Shown here: piece after piece, positions 17,670 through 25,991 of the stretch
Numbering within the stretch: position 1 is the stretch's first letter
Layout: the number at the start of each line of letters is the position of its first letter
NCBI GenBank assembly: GCA_013997645.1
Contig: PNKB01000001.1
Span: 53,571-117,570 of the forward strand
DNA length: 64,000 nucleotides
Source of the DNA: Cyanobacteria bacterium PR.3.49
GTDB taxonomy: Bacteria > Cyanobacteriota > Vampirovibrionia > Obscuribacterales > Obscuribacteraceae
Reading direction: 5' to 3'
Notes under the pieces: generated by a model
What the model saw: the letters and a program-made list of their open reading frames with translations, nothing else
Databases searched by the model: none
Told to the model about the DNA's origin: nothing
Made by a program: the position numbers and the translations under genes

Positions 17670-17794
17670 TCAGTACGCACGCTGCGCATATGGTTTTTGC
17701 AGACCAGTTTCTAAGCCGCACAACTTTACGTTCTGGCCGGCTCGTTGATTGCGCGACACGCGCTGACAATCGTTTCTACAAAGGAGAAAACACT

Positions 17795-18475
17795 ATGTGT
17801 GGTTTAAATGTTGAAGGTGGTGGCAGTTCGCACCGAGGTGTTAGTGAAGGCAAATCAGCTTTTGAAGGAATTCGCTCAACGGAAGATAACGGTACATCTA
17901 GCGTTGCAAGCGACCTCTGGAGAAAACTGCCGGCAAAAGACTGTGGTCCGAAAGTAGATGTAGATGTAAACGTCGACGTAAATGTCGATGTCGACGTGAA
18001 TAACAATAGCTTCAATCGTAATGGACGACCATTCGGACGTGGATTGAACGATCCTCACATCGCTCTTGTGAGAGACGAATTCCGAAAGGCGGGACCATCG
18101 GCCATCGGTTTTGAAGACGCCACTGAACTCTGGAAAGAAGATCACAAAGACAAACACAAAGAAGCGTCCGGTCAATTTGAGGAAAGAATGGGCGGAAGGA
18201 TCGGAGAAGAAATTGAAAGCGCCATCGACGAAACTGCGGGGAAGATAGGAAAAACTCTCGGTAAGGGAACGGAAGGAGAATGGAAAGGCTCCAGCGCCGC
18301 GGGCGGCATCAGCGATCAAATTGACTTCGGTGCCGCTCCAGTTGAGAGAGCAGGAAATGCACTCGAGGGTTTTCGTGATGCTACTCGTCGCTTGAATGAC
18401 AAGGATCATGACTACATCGACTTCGATCTCGCACGTGCAGCTGAAGGCTACAGAAACGCAATGACTCGTACTTAA
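17795..18475 (+). CDS. Acidic protein with VDVNVDVDV repeat, unknown
   Basis: 226 residues; AAGGAG precedes the ATG at 17795 by 8 bases. Residues about 53-67 alternate Val/Asp/Asn (VDVDVNVDVNVDVDVNNN), a beta-strand-like acidic repeat that might bind Ca2+. The rest is hydrophilic and Gly/Glu/Lys-rich. No signal peptide. Probably co-transcribed with the CHAP-like gene 41 bases downstream under the element at 17651. Function unknown. Confidence 0.65.
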   Translation: MCGLNVEGGGSSHRGVSEGKSAFEGIRSTEDNGTSSVASDLWRKLPAKDCGPKVDVDVNVDVNVDVDVNNNSFNRNGRPFGRGLNDPHIALVRDEFRKAGPSAIGFEDATELWKEDHKDKHKEASGQFEERMGGRIGEEIESAIDETAGKIGKTLGKGTEGEWKGSSAAGGISDQIDFGAAPVERAGNALEGFRDATRRLNDKDHDYIDFDLARAAEGYRNAMTRT

Positions 18476-18516
18476 GTCCGCACCGACACTCGCACCCCAG
18501 TAAGAAGCCCCACCCC

Positions 18517-19842
18517 ATGCCACCCTTTGAAAATTTCATGCCCCCTCTGCCATTTGGCCTGGACTCCCCAATCGGAGACCTGGCCAACTCGGCTTGGAGT
18601 ATGCCATTCGCACCGGAGAGATTGAGCTCGTTTGAACCGGATCACCTCTCGTTTTCCGATATTTTTCAACAAGCTGGACCAATCAGTTCTGATCAAACGC
18701 CTGCCGAATTAGAGAACATTTTCAAGAATACCTCTAATGTAGAATTTTCGACACCGGAGATGAACAAACTATCCGGCAAGCAGCCGGATTATACAGTCGA
18801 TGCGCAGGGCAAACTGACAAAGAATCCGAACAGTCGCGCCAAGCCGGGCGACCCATTAAACATCGAGATTCAAACAGACGGAATGCCTGGCGAAGCACAA
18901 AAGGCTGTCGTGCAGGCAATGCTTGATGCCTTCAAGTCCACTCATCCATTCGCCTCAGAATTTCCGCAAAGCTGGGATGAAGTAATGCAATGGCTGGCAG
19001 ACTGCAGGCAAGCGGCAGCTGAAGGCCGACCGATGCCGACATTCGCTCAATCCCGTCGAGCAGCGGCTATGAGGGAGGCAGCAGGATCAAGTGACACCGG
19101 AAGCGGTGGTGCCGGCGGTGGCTATGGTGGTGATAGCAGCGGCGGTGGCAGCGCTGGTGGTGGTGGCGGCAGTAGTGGCGGCGGCGGTGGCGGCGGATAT
19201 GGTGGCGACGGCGGCGGCGGCGGCTATGGTGGAGATGGCGGCGGCGGCGGCGGCGGCAGTGGCGGCAGTGGTCGTGGCTATGGAGGTGGCGGCGGTGGCG
19301 GTGGCGTATCCGACGCAGCGTATTCTCCATCGCGCAACTTGGACGCTCCGGTTTGGGATGGTCAAAGTTCCGGCGACATGCGCCTTATGGATTTGTCTGA
19401 AAAGGCACTGAGCCGACAACTCTGGGCAGAGACAGAATTTAAAGGAGTTTGCCAGGGCGGCAACCTCGGCTGTGCAGCATCAGTAACAAAAGTCCTTCGA
19501 GACGGTGGCTACCCATATGCAGCCAGTGCGCTAGTTACCGAGCTGGCTAGCCAATTAGCGAACAACGGCTGGACGCAATCAGGTCCCGACGAAGCGCAGC
19601 CAGGCGATGTCATTTATGCAGACGGAGGCGGCAACAGGCAGCACATTGGTATTGTCGGGGTGGACGAAAACGGCAGAAAAGTGATCTATAACAATCACTC
19701 TTCGTCCGGTCAATGGAGCAAAGATCCGTGGAACGAGTGTTCCATAATTTCGGATTACTCACCAGGACAGATTAAGGTCTTGCATTCACCGGCGGGTGAG
19801 GCGAAAACAAAAGTGCCCAGCGGAACGGCAATTGCTGCCTAA
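18517..19842 (+). CDS. CHAP/NlpC-like Cys hydrolase with polyglycine linker
   Basis: 441 residues. N-terminal 190 residues unrecognised; residues about 195-265 are a Gly-rich linker (GGGGGGYGGDGGGGG type); the C-terminal 150 residues look like a Cys-His amidase: NLGCAASVTKVL (C319), QPGDVIYADGG, QHIGIVG (H376), YNNHSSSG. CHAP/NlpC-P60 enzymes cut peptidoglycan peptides. No signal peptide is seen, so export would need another route. There is no clear ribosome site; a C-rich stretch precedes the ATG. Second gene of the 17.8 kb transcription unit. Confidence 0.7.
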   Translation: MPPFENFMPPLPFGLDSPIGDLANSAWSMPFAPERLSSFEPDHLSFSDIFQQAGPISSDQTPAELENIFKNTSNVEFSTPEMNKLSGKQPDYTVDAQGKLTKNPNSRAKPGDPLNIEIQTDGMPGEAQKAVVQAMLDAFKSTHPFASEFPQSWDEVMQWLADCRQAAAEGRPMPTFAQSRRAAAMREAAGSSDTGSGGAGGGYGGDSSGGGSAGGGGGSSGGGGGGGYGGDGGGGGYGGDGGGGGGGSGGSGRGYGGGGGGGGVSDAAYSPSRNLDAPVWDGQSSGDMRLMDLSEKALSRQLWAETEFKGVCQGGNLGCAASVTKVLRDGGYPYAASALVTELASQLANNGWTQSGPDEAQPGDVIYADGGGNRQHIGIVGVDENGRKVIYNNHSSSGQWSKDPWNECSIISDYSPGQIKVLHSPAGEAKTKVPSGTAIAA

Positions 19843-19850
19843 ACAAAAAA

Positions 19851-19869
19851 GTCACACGTTGTTCCGGAT
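19851..19869 (+). promoter_or_regulatory. 19-bp regulon element (site 5) with -10 box
   Basis: GTCACACGTTGTTCCGGAT; TAGTAT at 19886-19891, 18 bases after TTCCGG. The leader has an ATGGG/CCCAT hairpin followed by CTCCCCCC. Confidence 0.68.
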
Positions 19870-19960
19870 TAATACCGCACCTTATTAGTATGCTCTAAGC
19901 ATCGAATGGGTTTCCCCCATCTCCCCCCACGCACAATTCACAAACTATATAGGTACGGAA

Positions 19961-20242
19961 ATGTCCAGCACCTCCAATTTTGCCGGTCACGGTTTTGCTC
20001 AGCCACCATATGCAGTGACATCAATCAATCAACCAAAGCATTATTGTATTTCTCTAGAAACCGAAAATGCATATCAATTGCCTAATCTGTCGGTAAATAT
20101 GGACGCTGCAGGTAACATCTGGGCAGCCAGATACAGTACTGGAGCCGAGTTCAGACATAACGAAACCTACTCTGTGATCAGGAATGCAAAGAACCAATTA
20201 TGGTTTGGCGATCGTTATGGAGCGTTTCATCCATTCGACTAG
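19961..20242 (+). CDS. 93-residue protein of the 19-bp-motif regulon
   Basis: Unrecognised (MSSTSNFAGHGFAQPPYAVT...). AGGTACGGAA precedes the ATG. Aromatic-rich C-terminal half (NIWAARYSTGAEF, LWFGDRYGAFHPFD) suggests a beta-rich fold. First of three short genes that follow the element at 19851. Confidence 0.6.
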   Translation: MSSTSNFAGHGFAQPPYAVTSINQPKHYCISLETENAYQLPNLSVNMDAAGNIWAARYSTGAEFRHNETYSVIRNAKNQLWFGDRYGAFHPFD

Positions 20243-20304
20243 TTTGCTCCACTCCGTTTTCTATTGGCACAGCCAATCACAATTCACAATAAAGGAAACG
20301 GAAT

Positions 20305-20553
20305 ATGCGCATAGACCTTTTGCTGTTCGATCTCGTATTAATGCTAATGGTGCTGATCGGCTTCTGCTTGATTCCAGTAATTCAATGCAAATATAACGCG
20401 CGTTATATACAACGTTTGACGAGAAAAGTTGGACCAGAGTATTGGGGAAGCTTGTACTCCTGCGCTGAAAACGAAATCAGCGATGATGTTGCATCAATAA
20501 AGTTGTATCCTCCGTGCCGTGAAATGCAAAACAACTATGGACGTCAGGCGTAG
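20305..20553 (+). CDS. 82-residue membrane-anchored protein
   Basis: AAAGGAAACGG precedes the ATG. One N-terminal membrane segment (LLLFDLVLMLMVLIGFCLIPV), then a cytoplasmic or periplasmic tail with three Cys. Unknown; probably in an operon with 19961 and 20566. Confidence 0.55.
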   Translation: MRIDLLLFDLVLMLMVLIGFCLIPVIQCKYNARYIQRLTRKVGPEYWGSLYSCAENEISDDVASIKLYPPCREMQNNYGRQA

Positions 20554-20565
20554 GCAGGCAAAAAG

Positions 20566-20775
20566 ATGTTTGAAATTCTCTTGATCTTGTTGGTTATGAT
20601 ATTCGCGTTCGGACAGGCGCATATGCCCTTCGTCAACGGTCTTCTCTGGTTCCTCGATGATGCCGACGGCATGGAGACGACCTGGAGCTTTGATACTTTT
20701 CTCACGACTATGCTATTTCCAATCGGTTTGATCGTGGCGTCGTTGGAACTCTACTTGATATTCCATATCCACTAA
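20566..20775 (+). CDS. 69-residue two-pass membrane protein
   Basis: Starts 12 bases after the preceding stop. Two hydrophobic segments (FEILLILLVMIFAFG and LTTMLFPIGLIVASLELYLI) separated by an acidic loop. Unknown function. Confidence 0.55.
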   Translation: MFEILLILLVMIFAFGQAHMPFVNGLLWFLDDADGMETTWSFDTFLTTMLFPIGLIVASLELYLIFHIH

Positions 20776-20827
20776 ATCTACCAAACGAAATTCACCAATC
20801 AAGCCGTTCTCGAGCGCAAACAAAAAA

Positions 20828-20846
20828 GACACAAATCATTCCAGAT
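20828..20846 (+). promoter_or_regulatory. 19-bp regulon element (site 6) with -10 box
   Basis: GACACAAATCATTCCAGAT; TAATTT at 20865-20870, 20 bases after TTCCAG. Drives 20945. Confidence 0.72.
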
Positions 20847-20944
20847 AATTACCCGAGTTCTGAGTAATTTCTAACTACACGAACAAGCGATGTGCTCATG
20901 CAAGAGCGCTGGCGTATCTATAAAAACATATTTGAGGTGTACTA

Positions 20945-22210
20945 ATGACTGAACTTGCATTCGAGCAGCCCGCACCGGCACAACAACAGTTTGATACCAA
21001 CGCTCTTGCGGGATACTCGCCATTTCAAATGGACGCCTCTACTTATAGTGCGCCGATGAATCAAAGTTTCGCGCCTGAAGCACAAGCCCTGCCCTCTGGT
21101 TTTCCAAATCCGCAAATTGACTTTGCCAGCGGCGGAGCAGCCGGACTTCAGACTGGGGCAGAAGTATTGCCGCCAGCAGGTGCTGAGGCTCTCGCACCAG
21201 CAGGTGCTGAAGTATCGGCGCCGCAGAATTTTGTACCTGCTGAGAATGCTTCGCTTGCGCAACCGGCCGAGCAACTTTCACCGGAACAGCAGAAAGCCCA
21301 GCAAGATATGGGTGTAGCGCTTGAGAGTTTCATGACCCTGGTGCGTGATACGTACTCGGACCAAATTCCGGCGCACGAGCGAAAAAATCCAACACCAGAA
21401 GACTTCAGCGCGCAGCTGGATACTGTGCTTGCAACGGCGCAACAGGCCGGTTCGCTTGATGCGCAATCCGCTGGACAGATAATGCAGGGTGACCCAGCGC
21501 AAGCGCTCAATGAGCCATTCGCACAACCAGTGCAGCAAATGCCGGTGATGGAAGGACAAATTGATCCGAATGCAGCGATACCTGTGCAAATGGCTCCCGA
21601 GGCGGGCATGGGAATGCCTGCGGGAATGCCTGCGGAAGTTCCGCCGGAAACGGCGATGGCGACCCCGCCGCAAGCAGCTCCGCTCACCGCGCCTCAAACG
21701 GCTCCCGTCGGAATGACAGATCCAGCCGCAATGGCTGGCGATCCCTCTGCCGCAATGGGCGGCGATCCCTCTGCCGCAATGGCTGGCGATCCCGCTGCCG
21801 CAATGGCTGGCGATCCCGCTGCCGCAATGGGCGGCGATCCCGCTGCCGCAATGGGCGGCGATCCCTCAGCCGCGATGGCTGGCGATCCCTCAGCTGCAAT
21901 GGCTGAAGGTCAGCCTGACACGATGCAGTTCGCCAACCCCGAAGTCACCCAGTCACCAGAGAATATGCAGGGGCAAGCCGCTGCAGCATCACCGGAACAG
22001 CAGCTACAAGCCGCAAAAGGTCAACTGCTGCAAATGTTGGAAGCCAAAAGAGGTCAGACTATGACCCGAGAAGATTTGCAAGCATTTGCACAACTTCTAA
22101 CCATCTGCGTGGCGGCTTCGTACGAAATCGGACGTAAGGGAGGCGCGGCTGGAGCGGTTGAGCAAGCGCCGCCCGCGCAGTTGCTTGCCGACCCAAGCAC
22201 AGTCCTATAA
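20945..22210 (+). CDS. Ala/Pro/Gln-rich repeat protein, unknown
   Basis: 421 residues; GAGGTG precedes the ATG. Low-complexity N-terminal half (Ala/Pro/Gln), a helical block (about 115-180: VALESFMTLVRDTYSDQIPA), an eight-residue repeat array (about 261-320, units like AMAGDPSA), and a helical C-terminal block (EQQLQAAKGQLLQMLEAKRG). No signal peptide or membrane segment. The composition fits an extended, secreted or surface protein. It has its own regulon element at 20828. Confidence 0.65.
   Translation: MTELAFEQPAPAQQQFDTNALAGYSPFQMDASTYSAPMNQSFAPEAQALPSGFPNPQIDFASGGAAGLQTGAEVLPPAGAEALAPAGAEVSAPQNFVPAENASLAQPAEQLSPEQQKAQQDMGVALESFMTLVRDTYSDQIPAHERKNPTPEDFSAQLDTVLATAQQAGSLDAQSAGQIMQGDPAQALNEPFAQPVQQMPVMEGQIDPNAAIPVQMAPEAGMGMPAGMPAEVPPETAMATPPQAAPLTAPQTAPVGMTDPAAMAGDPSAAMGGDPSAAMAGDPAAAMAGDPAAAMGGDPAAAMGGDPSAAMAGDPSAAMAEGQPDTMQFANPEVTQSPENMQGQAAAASPEQQLQAAKGQLLQMLEAKRGQTMTREDLQAFAQLLTICVAASYEIGRKGGAAGAVEQAPPAQLLADPSTVL
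21723..21905 (+). repeat. 24-bp in-frame tandem repeat
   Basis: About 7-8 copies of a unit like GCAATGGCTGGCGATCCC(T/G)CTGCC, encoding A-M-[AG]-G-D-P-[SA]-A. Copies differ mainly at the Ala/Gly and Ser/Ala codons, so the array is recent or homogenised and is a likely site of length variation. Confidence 0.85.
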
Positions 22211-22331
22211 ATGCTCGGTAAAAAGTGTATTAACGATCAGAAAAAACCATCGGATCTTCATGGCATTTTCACGCAGTGATCTGATAGATTGCCCAAATAA
22301 GCCCTCCCAGGCTCGATAGAGAAAATTAGAT

Positions 22332-22898
22332 ATGTTGCATTCAGCAGTTGCTAAAACACAAAGCAATAGAAAAATTTTCGCGCTCGCAGCTTCACTAACT
22401 GCGAGTCTTGTGCTGTTTTGTTCGCAGGCGCAAGCTCAAGACGCGCAATCCACAACATTCCATTCGAAGCGCACCGCCCATAAGGTTTCCGGTTGGGAAA
22501 AGGGGTTGGTTAAGAGGTCGCCGAACCTCGGTAAATTCTACTGGACTCCGATGACCAACTACACGCAGACCTCCGGCTCTCGGCGTACTAGCAAGGGCGC
22601 CAAACAGTGTGGTCCGACGCAGACTGCTGCCAGACCAGCAAAGCGCTATGTACTGTCGAAGTTTGCACCATTGCCCAAAAACGACAGAGCTCAATTCAGC
22701 GCTGAGCAGCTGAATGCCCAGACTGAAGTAAGCCTCAAATTCAAGAGCTCTAAGAACCAATTAGCTTCGAGCAGACCGTCTATGGCTTCCGAGGACGTCT
22801 CGGGGGTGCTCACATATGGCGACAAGAAAGACTATGGTTATTCTGAGACGCAGAAGAAGCTGTCGGTAAGCGGAAAGCTCTACACTCGCAAGAAGTAG
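22332..22898 (+). CDS. Exported basic protein, unknown
   Basis: 188 residues with a clear signal peptide (KIFALAASLTASLVLFCS, cleavage likely after AQAQA). The mature part is basic and Ser/Lys-rich with no recognised domain. No strong ribosome site and no 19-bp element upstream, so it is probably controlled separately from its neighbours. Confidence 0.6.
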   Translation: MLHSAVAKTQSNRKIFALAASLTASLVLFCSQAQAQDAQSTTFHSKRTAHKVSGWEKGLVKRSPNLGKFYWTPMTNYTQTSGSRRTSKGAKQCGPTQTAARPAKRYVLSKFAPLPKNDRAQFSAEQLNAQTEVSLKFKSSKNQLASSRPSMASEDVSGVLTYGDKKDYGYSETQKKLSVSGKLYTRKK

Positions 22899-23018
22899 TT
22901 GAGACCGCACATGTCGCCCGCTTTTCTCTCTTATCATCACCTACTATCCTTTTTAATAAAAGAAGAACAAACAATATCAGTGCCAAAAAGCGAAGCCGTT
23001 AGCAAGATGCAACAGCGC

Positions 23019-23054
23019 AGTGGAGGTGGCTTTCCGAAGAAGACCACCCCCACT
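23019..23054 (-). terminator. Hairpin at the end of the GC-rich array
   Basis: Inverted repeat AGTGGAGGTGG / CCACCCCCACT (one mismatch, about 14-base loop) 54 bases beyond the last minus-strand gene. No clear T-run, so the assignment is moderate. Confidence 0.45.
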
Positions 23055-23107
23055 GGCGTTGTGTTTACACTAGCGGCCCGGCTCGGCTTGCTAGCTTTGC
23101 GTCAGAT

Positions 23108-23482
23108 TTACTGCCGCGTCAGCTTCCAGACGAGCGCGCCGATGACACCGTAGAAGATGGCAACGGAGACCTGTCCCATGAGCAGCATCGCGGCGCCGAA
23201 AACCCACCACGAGTACGCCGACGCGTGCCTGAACTTCGAGCGGAAGAGCGCGTAGCTGATGACGCCGGCGAGCACGAAGAGCCACAGCCCCGACACCGCC
23301 GCCCACAGCACGCCGACGCCGATGGTGGCTGCGATCCGGTGCTTCCAGTCGGACGCGAGCAGTGCAGCCGAAACGAGCAGCATACCGCCGTAAAGCGGGT
23401 TGCCGACGAACACGAGCAGACCGACGACTGCCAGGACTGTGCTGCAGATGTTGAATGCGAAGTTGATGTTACCGAGTTTCAT
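23108..23482 (-). CDS. Four-pass membrane protein, unknown
   Basis: 124 residues; AGAAAGG precedes the ATG. Four hydrophobic segments (LAVVGLLVFVG, GGMLLVSAALLA, GVGVLWAAVSGLWLFVLAG, VFGAAMLLMGQVSVAIFYGV). Last gene of the long minus-strand array. No family recognised. Confidence 0.6.
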   Translation of the reverse strand: MKLGNINFAFNICSTVLAVVGLLVFVGNPLYGGMLLVSAALLASDWKHRIAATIGVGVLWAAVSGLWLFVLAGVISYALFRSKFRHASAYSWWVFGAAMLLMGQVSVAIFYGVIGALVWKLTRQ

Positions 23483-23516
23483 TTCGAGCCTTTCTTATTC
23501 TTGTTTGTTGTGGGCT

Positions 23517-23876
23517 TCAGATGGGGCGATTGCAGTTGGCTTCTGCAAGTGCGACGAACAAGCTCACGTCGTTGACCGGGGCGATGACGGCAACACGCAG
23601 GCGGTCAGTGTGAACCTGAATGCAGACCTGTCCACCCGGTGACGGAGTTACCGTCGTGTTATTTGACGCCGCGCCGCTGTATCGACCGCGCTCAAGCTGC
23701 CGAACTTCGGTGGTGAATCGATGATGGAAGTTGGGGTGCGTGACCTCGACTTCTGCCAGGTGGGGGTAGATCACGTTGGTCTCGAACTTGATCGCGACCT
23801 GGAGATCTTCCTTCCAGCTGATCTGGATCTTTCCGGTGGTCGAGTGCGAAACGCGTCCTACGCCTTGAACTGTCAC
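23517..23876 (-). CDS. Unknown 119-residue protein, paralogue of 29925
   Basis: GTG start with AAGGAAGG about 12 bases upstream. Core YPHLAEVEVTHPNFHHRFTT...VRQLERGR...GQVCIQVHTDRLRVAV matches YPDLLEVKVVHKG...VRQLSDGR...GRRVSIQAHTWHWQIPV of the protein at 29925, position by position. So one beta-rich family is present twice in the same array. Function unknown. Confidence 0.6.
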   Translation of the reverse strand: MTVQGVGRVSHSTTGKIQISWKEDLQVAIKFETNVIYPHLAEVEVTHPNFHHRFTTEVRQLERGRYSGAASNNTTVTPSPGGQVCIQVHTDRLRVAVIAPVNDVSLFVALAEANCNRPI

Positions 23877-23894
23877 TTTGTATTGAACCTTCCT

Positions 23895-24107
23895 TTAGTT
23901 TCGTTCAGATTTTCCATCAGCTGAGAGAGCCGCCTCATCGGATTTCGAGCAGCTGTCAGTCAGAATTCGCTTGGCTTTGATGGCACAAGAACCGCAATCA
24001 TTGCCGGTTTTGAGCTCATCTCTCATTTTCCGCCAGTTGCAGCCGTTGCTTGCGGCAAACTCCTTTATCTGGGAGTCGGTGACTGCATGGCAGATGCAGA
24101 CGTACAC
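23895..24107 (-). CDS. BFD-type [2Fe-2S] ferredoxin-like protein
   Basis: 70 residues. MYVCICHAVTDSQIKEF with C4 and C6, then GNDCGSC with C38 and C41: the Cys-X-Cys...Cys-X2-Cys pattern of bacterioferritin-associated ferredoxin domains, which bind a [2Fe-2S] cluster and pass electrons, for example to release stored iron. GTG start with GGGAGA upstream. Its partner here is unknown; no bacterioferritin is adjacent. Confidence 0.85.
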   Translation of the reverse strand: MYVCICHAVTDSQIKEFAASNGCNWRKMRDELKTGNDCGSCAIKAKRILTDSCSKSDEAALSADGKSERN

Positions 24108-24127
24108 TTCTGTCTCCCGAACACAGT

Positions 24128-24484
24128 TCAGCGCGTGCGAGCGGACTGAAAGTGCTGATCCAAAAGCCGCTCACGAGCAGCCTTCACACACTGCTGACGC
24201 GTGAGATTGTCGGGCTGAGTCGGCGGCGTCACTGGCAGCAGCTCGTTGAGCGAGATGTACTCGTGGTCGATCTCGTCATAGTGTCGGCAGTTGGAGCAGT
24301 GGGTGCTCGTGTAGGAGATCGTGCAGCCGCTCTCGTCGAACTCGATGCTGTTGATCTCGTGGCGGAGCTGCGGATTGAGAGACCGCGCGCGCTCCTCGAA
24401 GATCTGACCGGCACGCTCGCGCAGTGACTCATTGATACGGACGAAGAGGGCGTATTGCGCCTCTCCGATTTCCAGATTGGTCAT
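24128..24484 (-). CDS. Unknown 118-residue protein
   Basis: ATG at 24484 (MTNLEIGEAQ) with AAAGGAAA upstream. Acidic helical N-terminus, then ESGCTISYTSTHCSNC with three Cys and a His that could bind metal. No family recognised. Array gene. Confidence 0.6.
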   Translation of the reverse strand: MTNLEIGEAQYALFVRINESLRERAGQIFEERARSLNPQLRHEINSIEFDESGCTISYTSTHCSNCRHYDEIDHEYISLNELLPVTPPTQPDNLTRQQCVKAARERLLDQHFQSARTR

Positions 24485-24509
24485 GATATTTCCTTTCACC
24501 AGTTCGAAT

Positions 24510-24722
24510 CTAGAGGCTCTTGTAGCAGTTCTTGTGGAAGAACTTCATCGGTCCACGCGGCAAGCCGGCGGGCTGCAAGTCCTTCTGCACGATCGCCTCC
24601 CTGGGCGTCGGGCAGTTCGGCGAGGCGCAGCAATGCCGTGTCGGGCGGTTCTCCAGGGCCTTCAGCTCGGCGGTCTGCTGAGCCGTCTTCTGCTTCTTGG
24701 CCGCACCCTTTTTCTGAGCCAT
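24510..24722 (-). CDS. Small Cys-rich basic protein
   Basis: 70 residues; AAGGAAAG precedes the ATG. Lys/Ala-rich head, then RHCCASPNCPTP and FFHKNCY. The Cys/His set (H, CC, C, H, C) suggests a zinc site; the basic head suggests nucleic-acid or ribosome contact. Unknown. Confidence 0.55.
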   Translation of the reverse strand: MAQKKGAAKKQKTAQQTAELKALENRPTRHCCASPNCPTPREAIVQKDLQPAGLPRGPMKFFHKNCYKSL

Positions 24723-24779
24723 TGTCTTTCCTTTCCAGTCTTGTTTTTATGTCCAAGTTTTCTACCTGGACATGCGAAT

Positions 24780-25145
24780 TTAGCGAATGAAAACGCGCGC
24801 AAGAATTCGATTACGAGGCGAGTCGAAGATCTTTTGCCTGGCTTCCTCTGCGCCTTTTCGTGCCTTTTCCAGATTGTGACCTAGCCGTCGCTCTGCTCTC
24901 GCGAACATCTCGTCTTCGAAGGCTATGGTCGCTAAATACTTATCCAGCGCCCTGCGGTCTTCTTCCAAACTTCCGGAAGTACGAGCATCGGAATATGCTA
25001 ACCCTGCGACGGCGATGCTTCTGCGCATGCGGCGTTTGAACCAGGCGAGGGCCGATTCATAATCAGCCAGCGCAGGGTCGAAAATCGCCGCGTATGCATT
25101 CTCACCTTCTCTTTCGAGACGACGTTCAACAAAGCCGCGCAGCAT
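24780..25145 (-). CDS. Unknown helical 121-residue protein
   Basis: ATG at 25145 (MLRGFVERRL) with GGTGGGAAAG upstream; it overlaps the end of the acyltransferase gene by 20 bases, which suggests translational coupling. Strongly charged helices (about 85-115: EMFARAERRLGHNLEKARKG). No family recognised. Confidence 0.6.
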   Translation of the reverse strand: MLRGFVERRLEREGENAYAAIFDPALADYESALAWFKRRMRRSIAVAGLAYSDARTSGSLEEDRRALDKYLATIAFEDEMFARAERRLGHNLEKARKGAEEARQKIFDSPRNRILARVFIR

Positions 25146-25962
25146 TGGCTTTCCCACCTGTCCACTCAATCGCATCCCGAAGTTGAGCCGTCGCATCGGC
25201 GTGATTGAGTGCCAACTCGCTTGCAGCAATCGGCTTGCCGAATGTAACAGTGACACCGCGCCGATAAAGCGCGAAGAGCAGCAGCACAAGTGCATACTGC
25301 ACCGGGCGAGGAAAACGCTGGATCCACTCACCCGGATAGGCACCATATCGCAAGTGCGCCGGAACGATCCAGGTTGCGGCACCCGACTCTCGCGCTGCTT
25401 GCTTGACGATGCGCACAGCTCCGTTTTGCAACGGCAGCATCGTCGGCTGCATGTTGGTCAGCCCTTCCGGCAGCAAAACCAGCGTTTGACCGGAAGTCAG
25501 AACCTGCGCCGCGGCAGCGCGTGCTCGCACCCCGCGATCGCGAATCGTGTCGTTGGCGACGAATGCTCCCCAACGCGCGAAGATATGCGCACCCAGTCCC
25601 CCGGCGGCTTTGAAAACATCGCCATGGACCATGACACGCACTTTGGCGTTGAGCACCATGGCAAGCACATTGCCGTCGACGCCGAATGGGTGATTCGCGC
25701 AGATCATCTTCGCACCCGTTACCGAATTGAGATACTCCTTGCCGAATACCTTTACGCTGCCGACCTGAACAAAGCACAATGCGCGGGAAAACATACGCAG
25801 AGTGAGGAAACCCAAGTCGCTGGGCGGTGGCGGTAGTGTGCCGCAGACCGATACGGATTGAACAAACGAATGCCAGCGCTTAGCGAATGCCTTGAAGCGC
25901 GCAGCGCAAAGCCCGATCAAGACGGCTTCCAGAAGGAATGCCGCAACCAAAACATTGTTCAC
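25126..25962 (-). CDS. PlsC-like lysophospholipid acyltransferase (second copy)
   Basis: 278 residues from the GTG at 25962; an upstream ATG would overlap the preceding gene by 61 bases. An N-terminal membrane segment (NNVLVAAFLLEAVLIGLCA), then ANHPFGVD (H91-X4-D96, catalytic motif I) and LLPEGL (motif III-like). This family esterifies acyl chains onto lysophospholipid or glycerol phosphates at the inner membrane. A separate family member lies directly upstream at 25992, so two acyl-transfer steps may be coupled. Confidence 0.75.
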   Translation of the reverse strand: MNNVLVAAFLLEAVLIGLCAARFKAFAKRWHSFVQSVSVCGTLPPPPSDLGFLTLRMFSRALCFVQVGSVKVFGKEYLNSVTGAKMICANHPFGVDGNVLAMVLNAKVRVMVHGDVFKAAGGLGAHIFARWGAFVANDTIRDRGVRARAAAAQVLTSGQTLVLLPEGLTNMQPTMLPLQNGAVRIVKQAARESGAATWIVPAHLRYGAYPGEWIQRFPRPVQYALVLLLFALYRRGVTVTFGKPIAASELALNHADATAQLRDAIEWTGGKANAARLC

Positions 25963-25991
25963 TTTTTCTCGATTCTCTCTAACTGACCTGA

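Noticed and set aside
19067..19330. His/Arg-rich minus-strand frame
   Set aside because: It is the antisense of the polyglycine linker codons; composition is a mirror artefact.
21723..21905. CRISPR-like repeat array
   Set aside because: Units are 24 bp with no spacers, in frame inside a protein gene.
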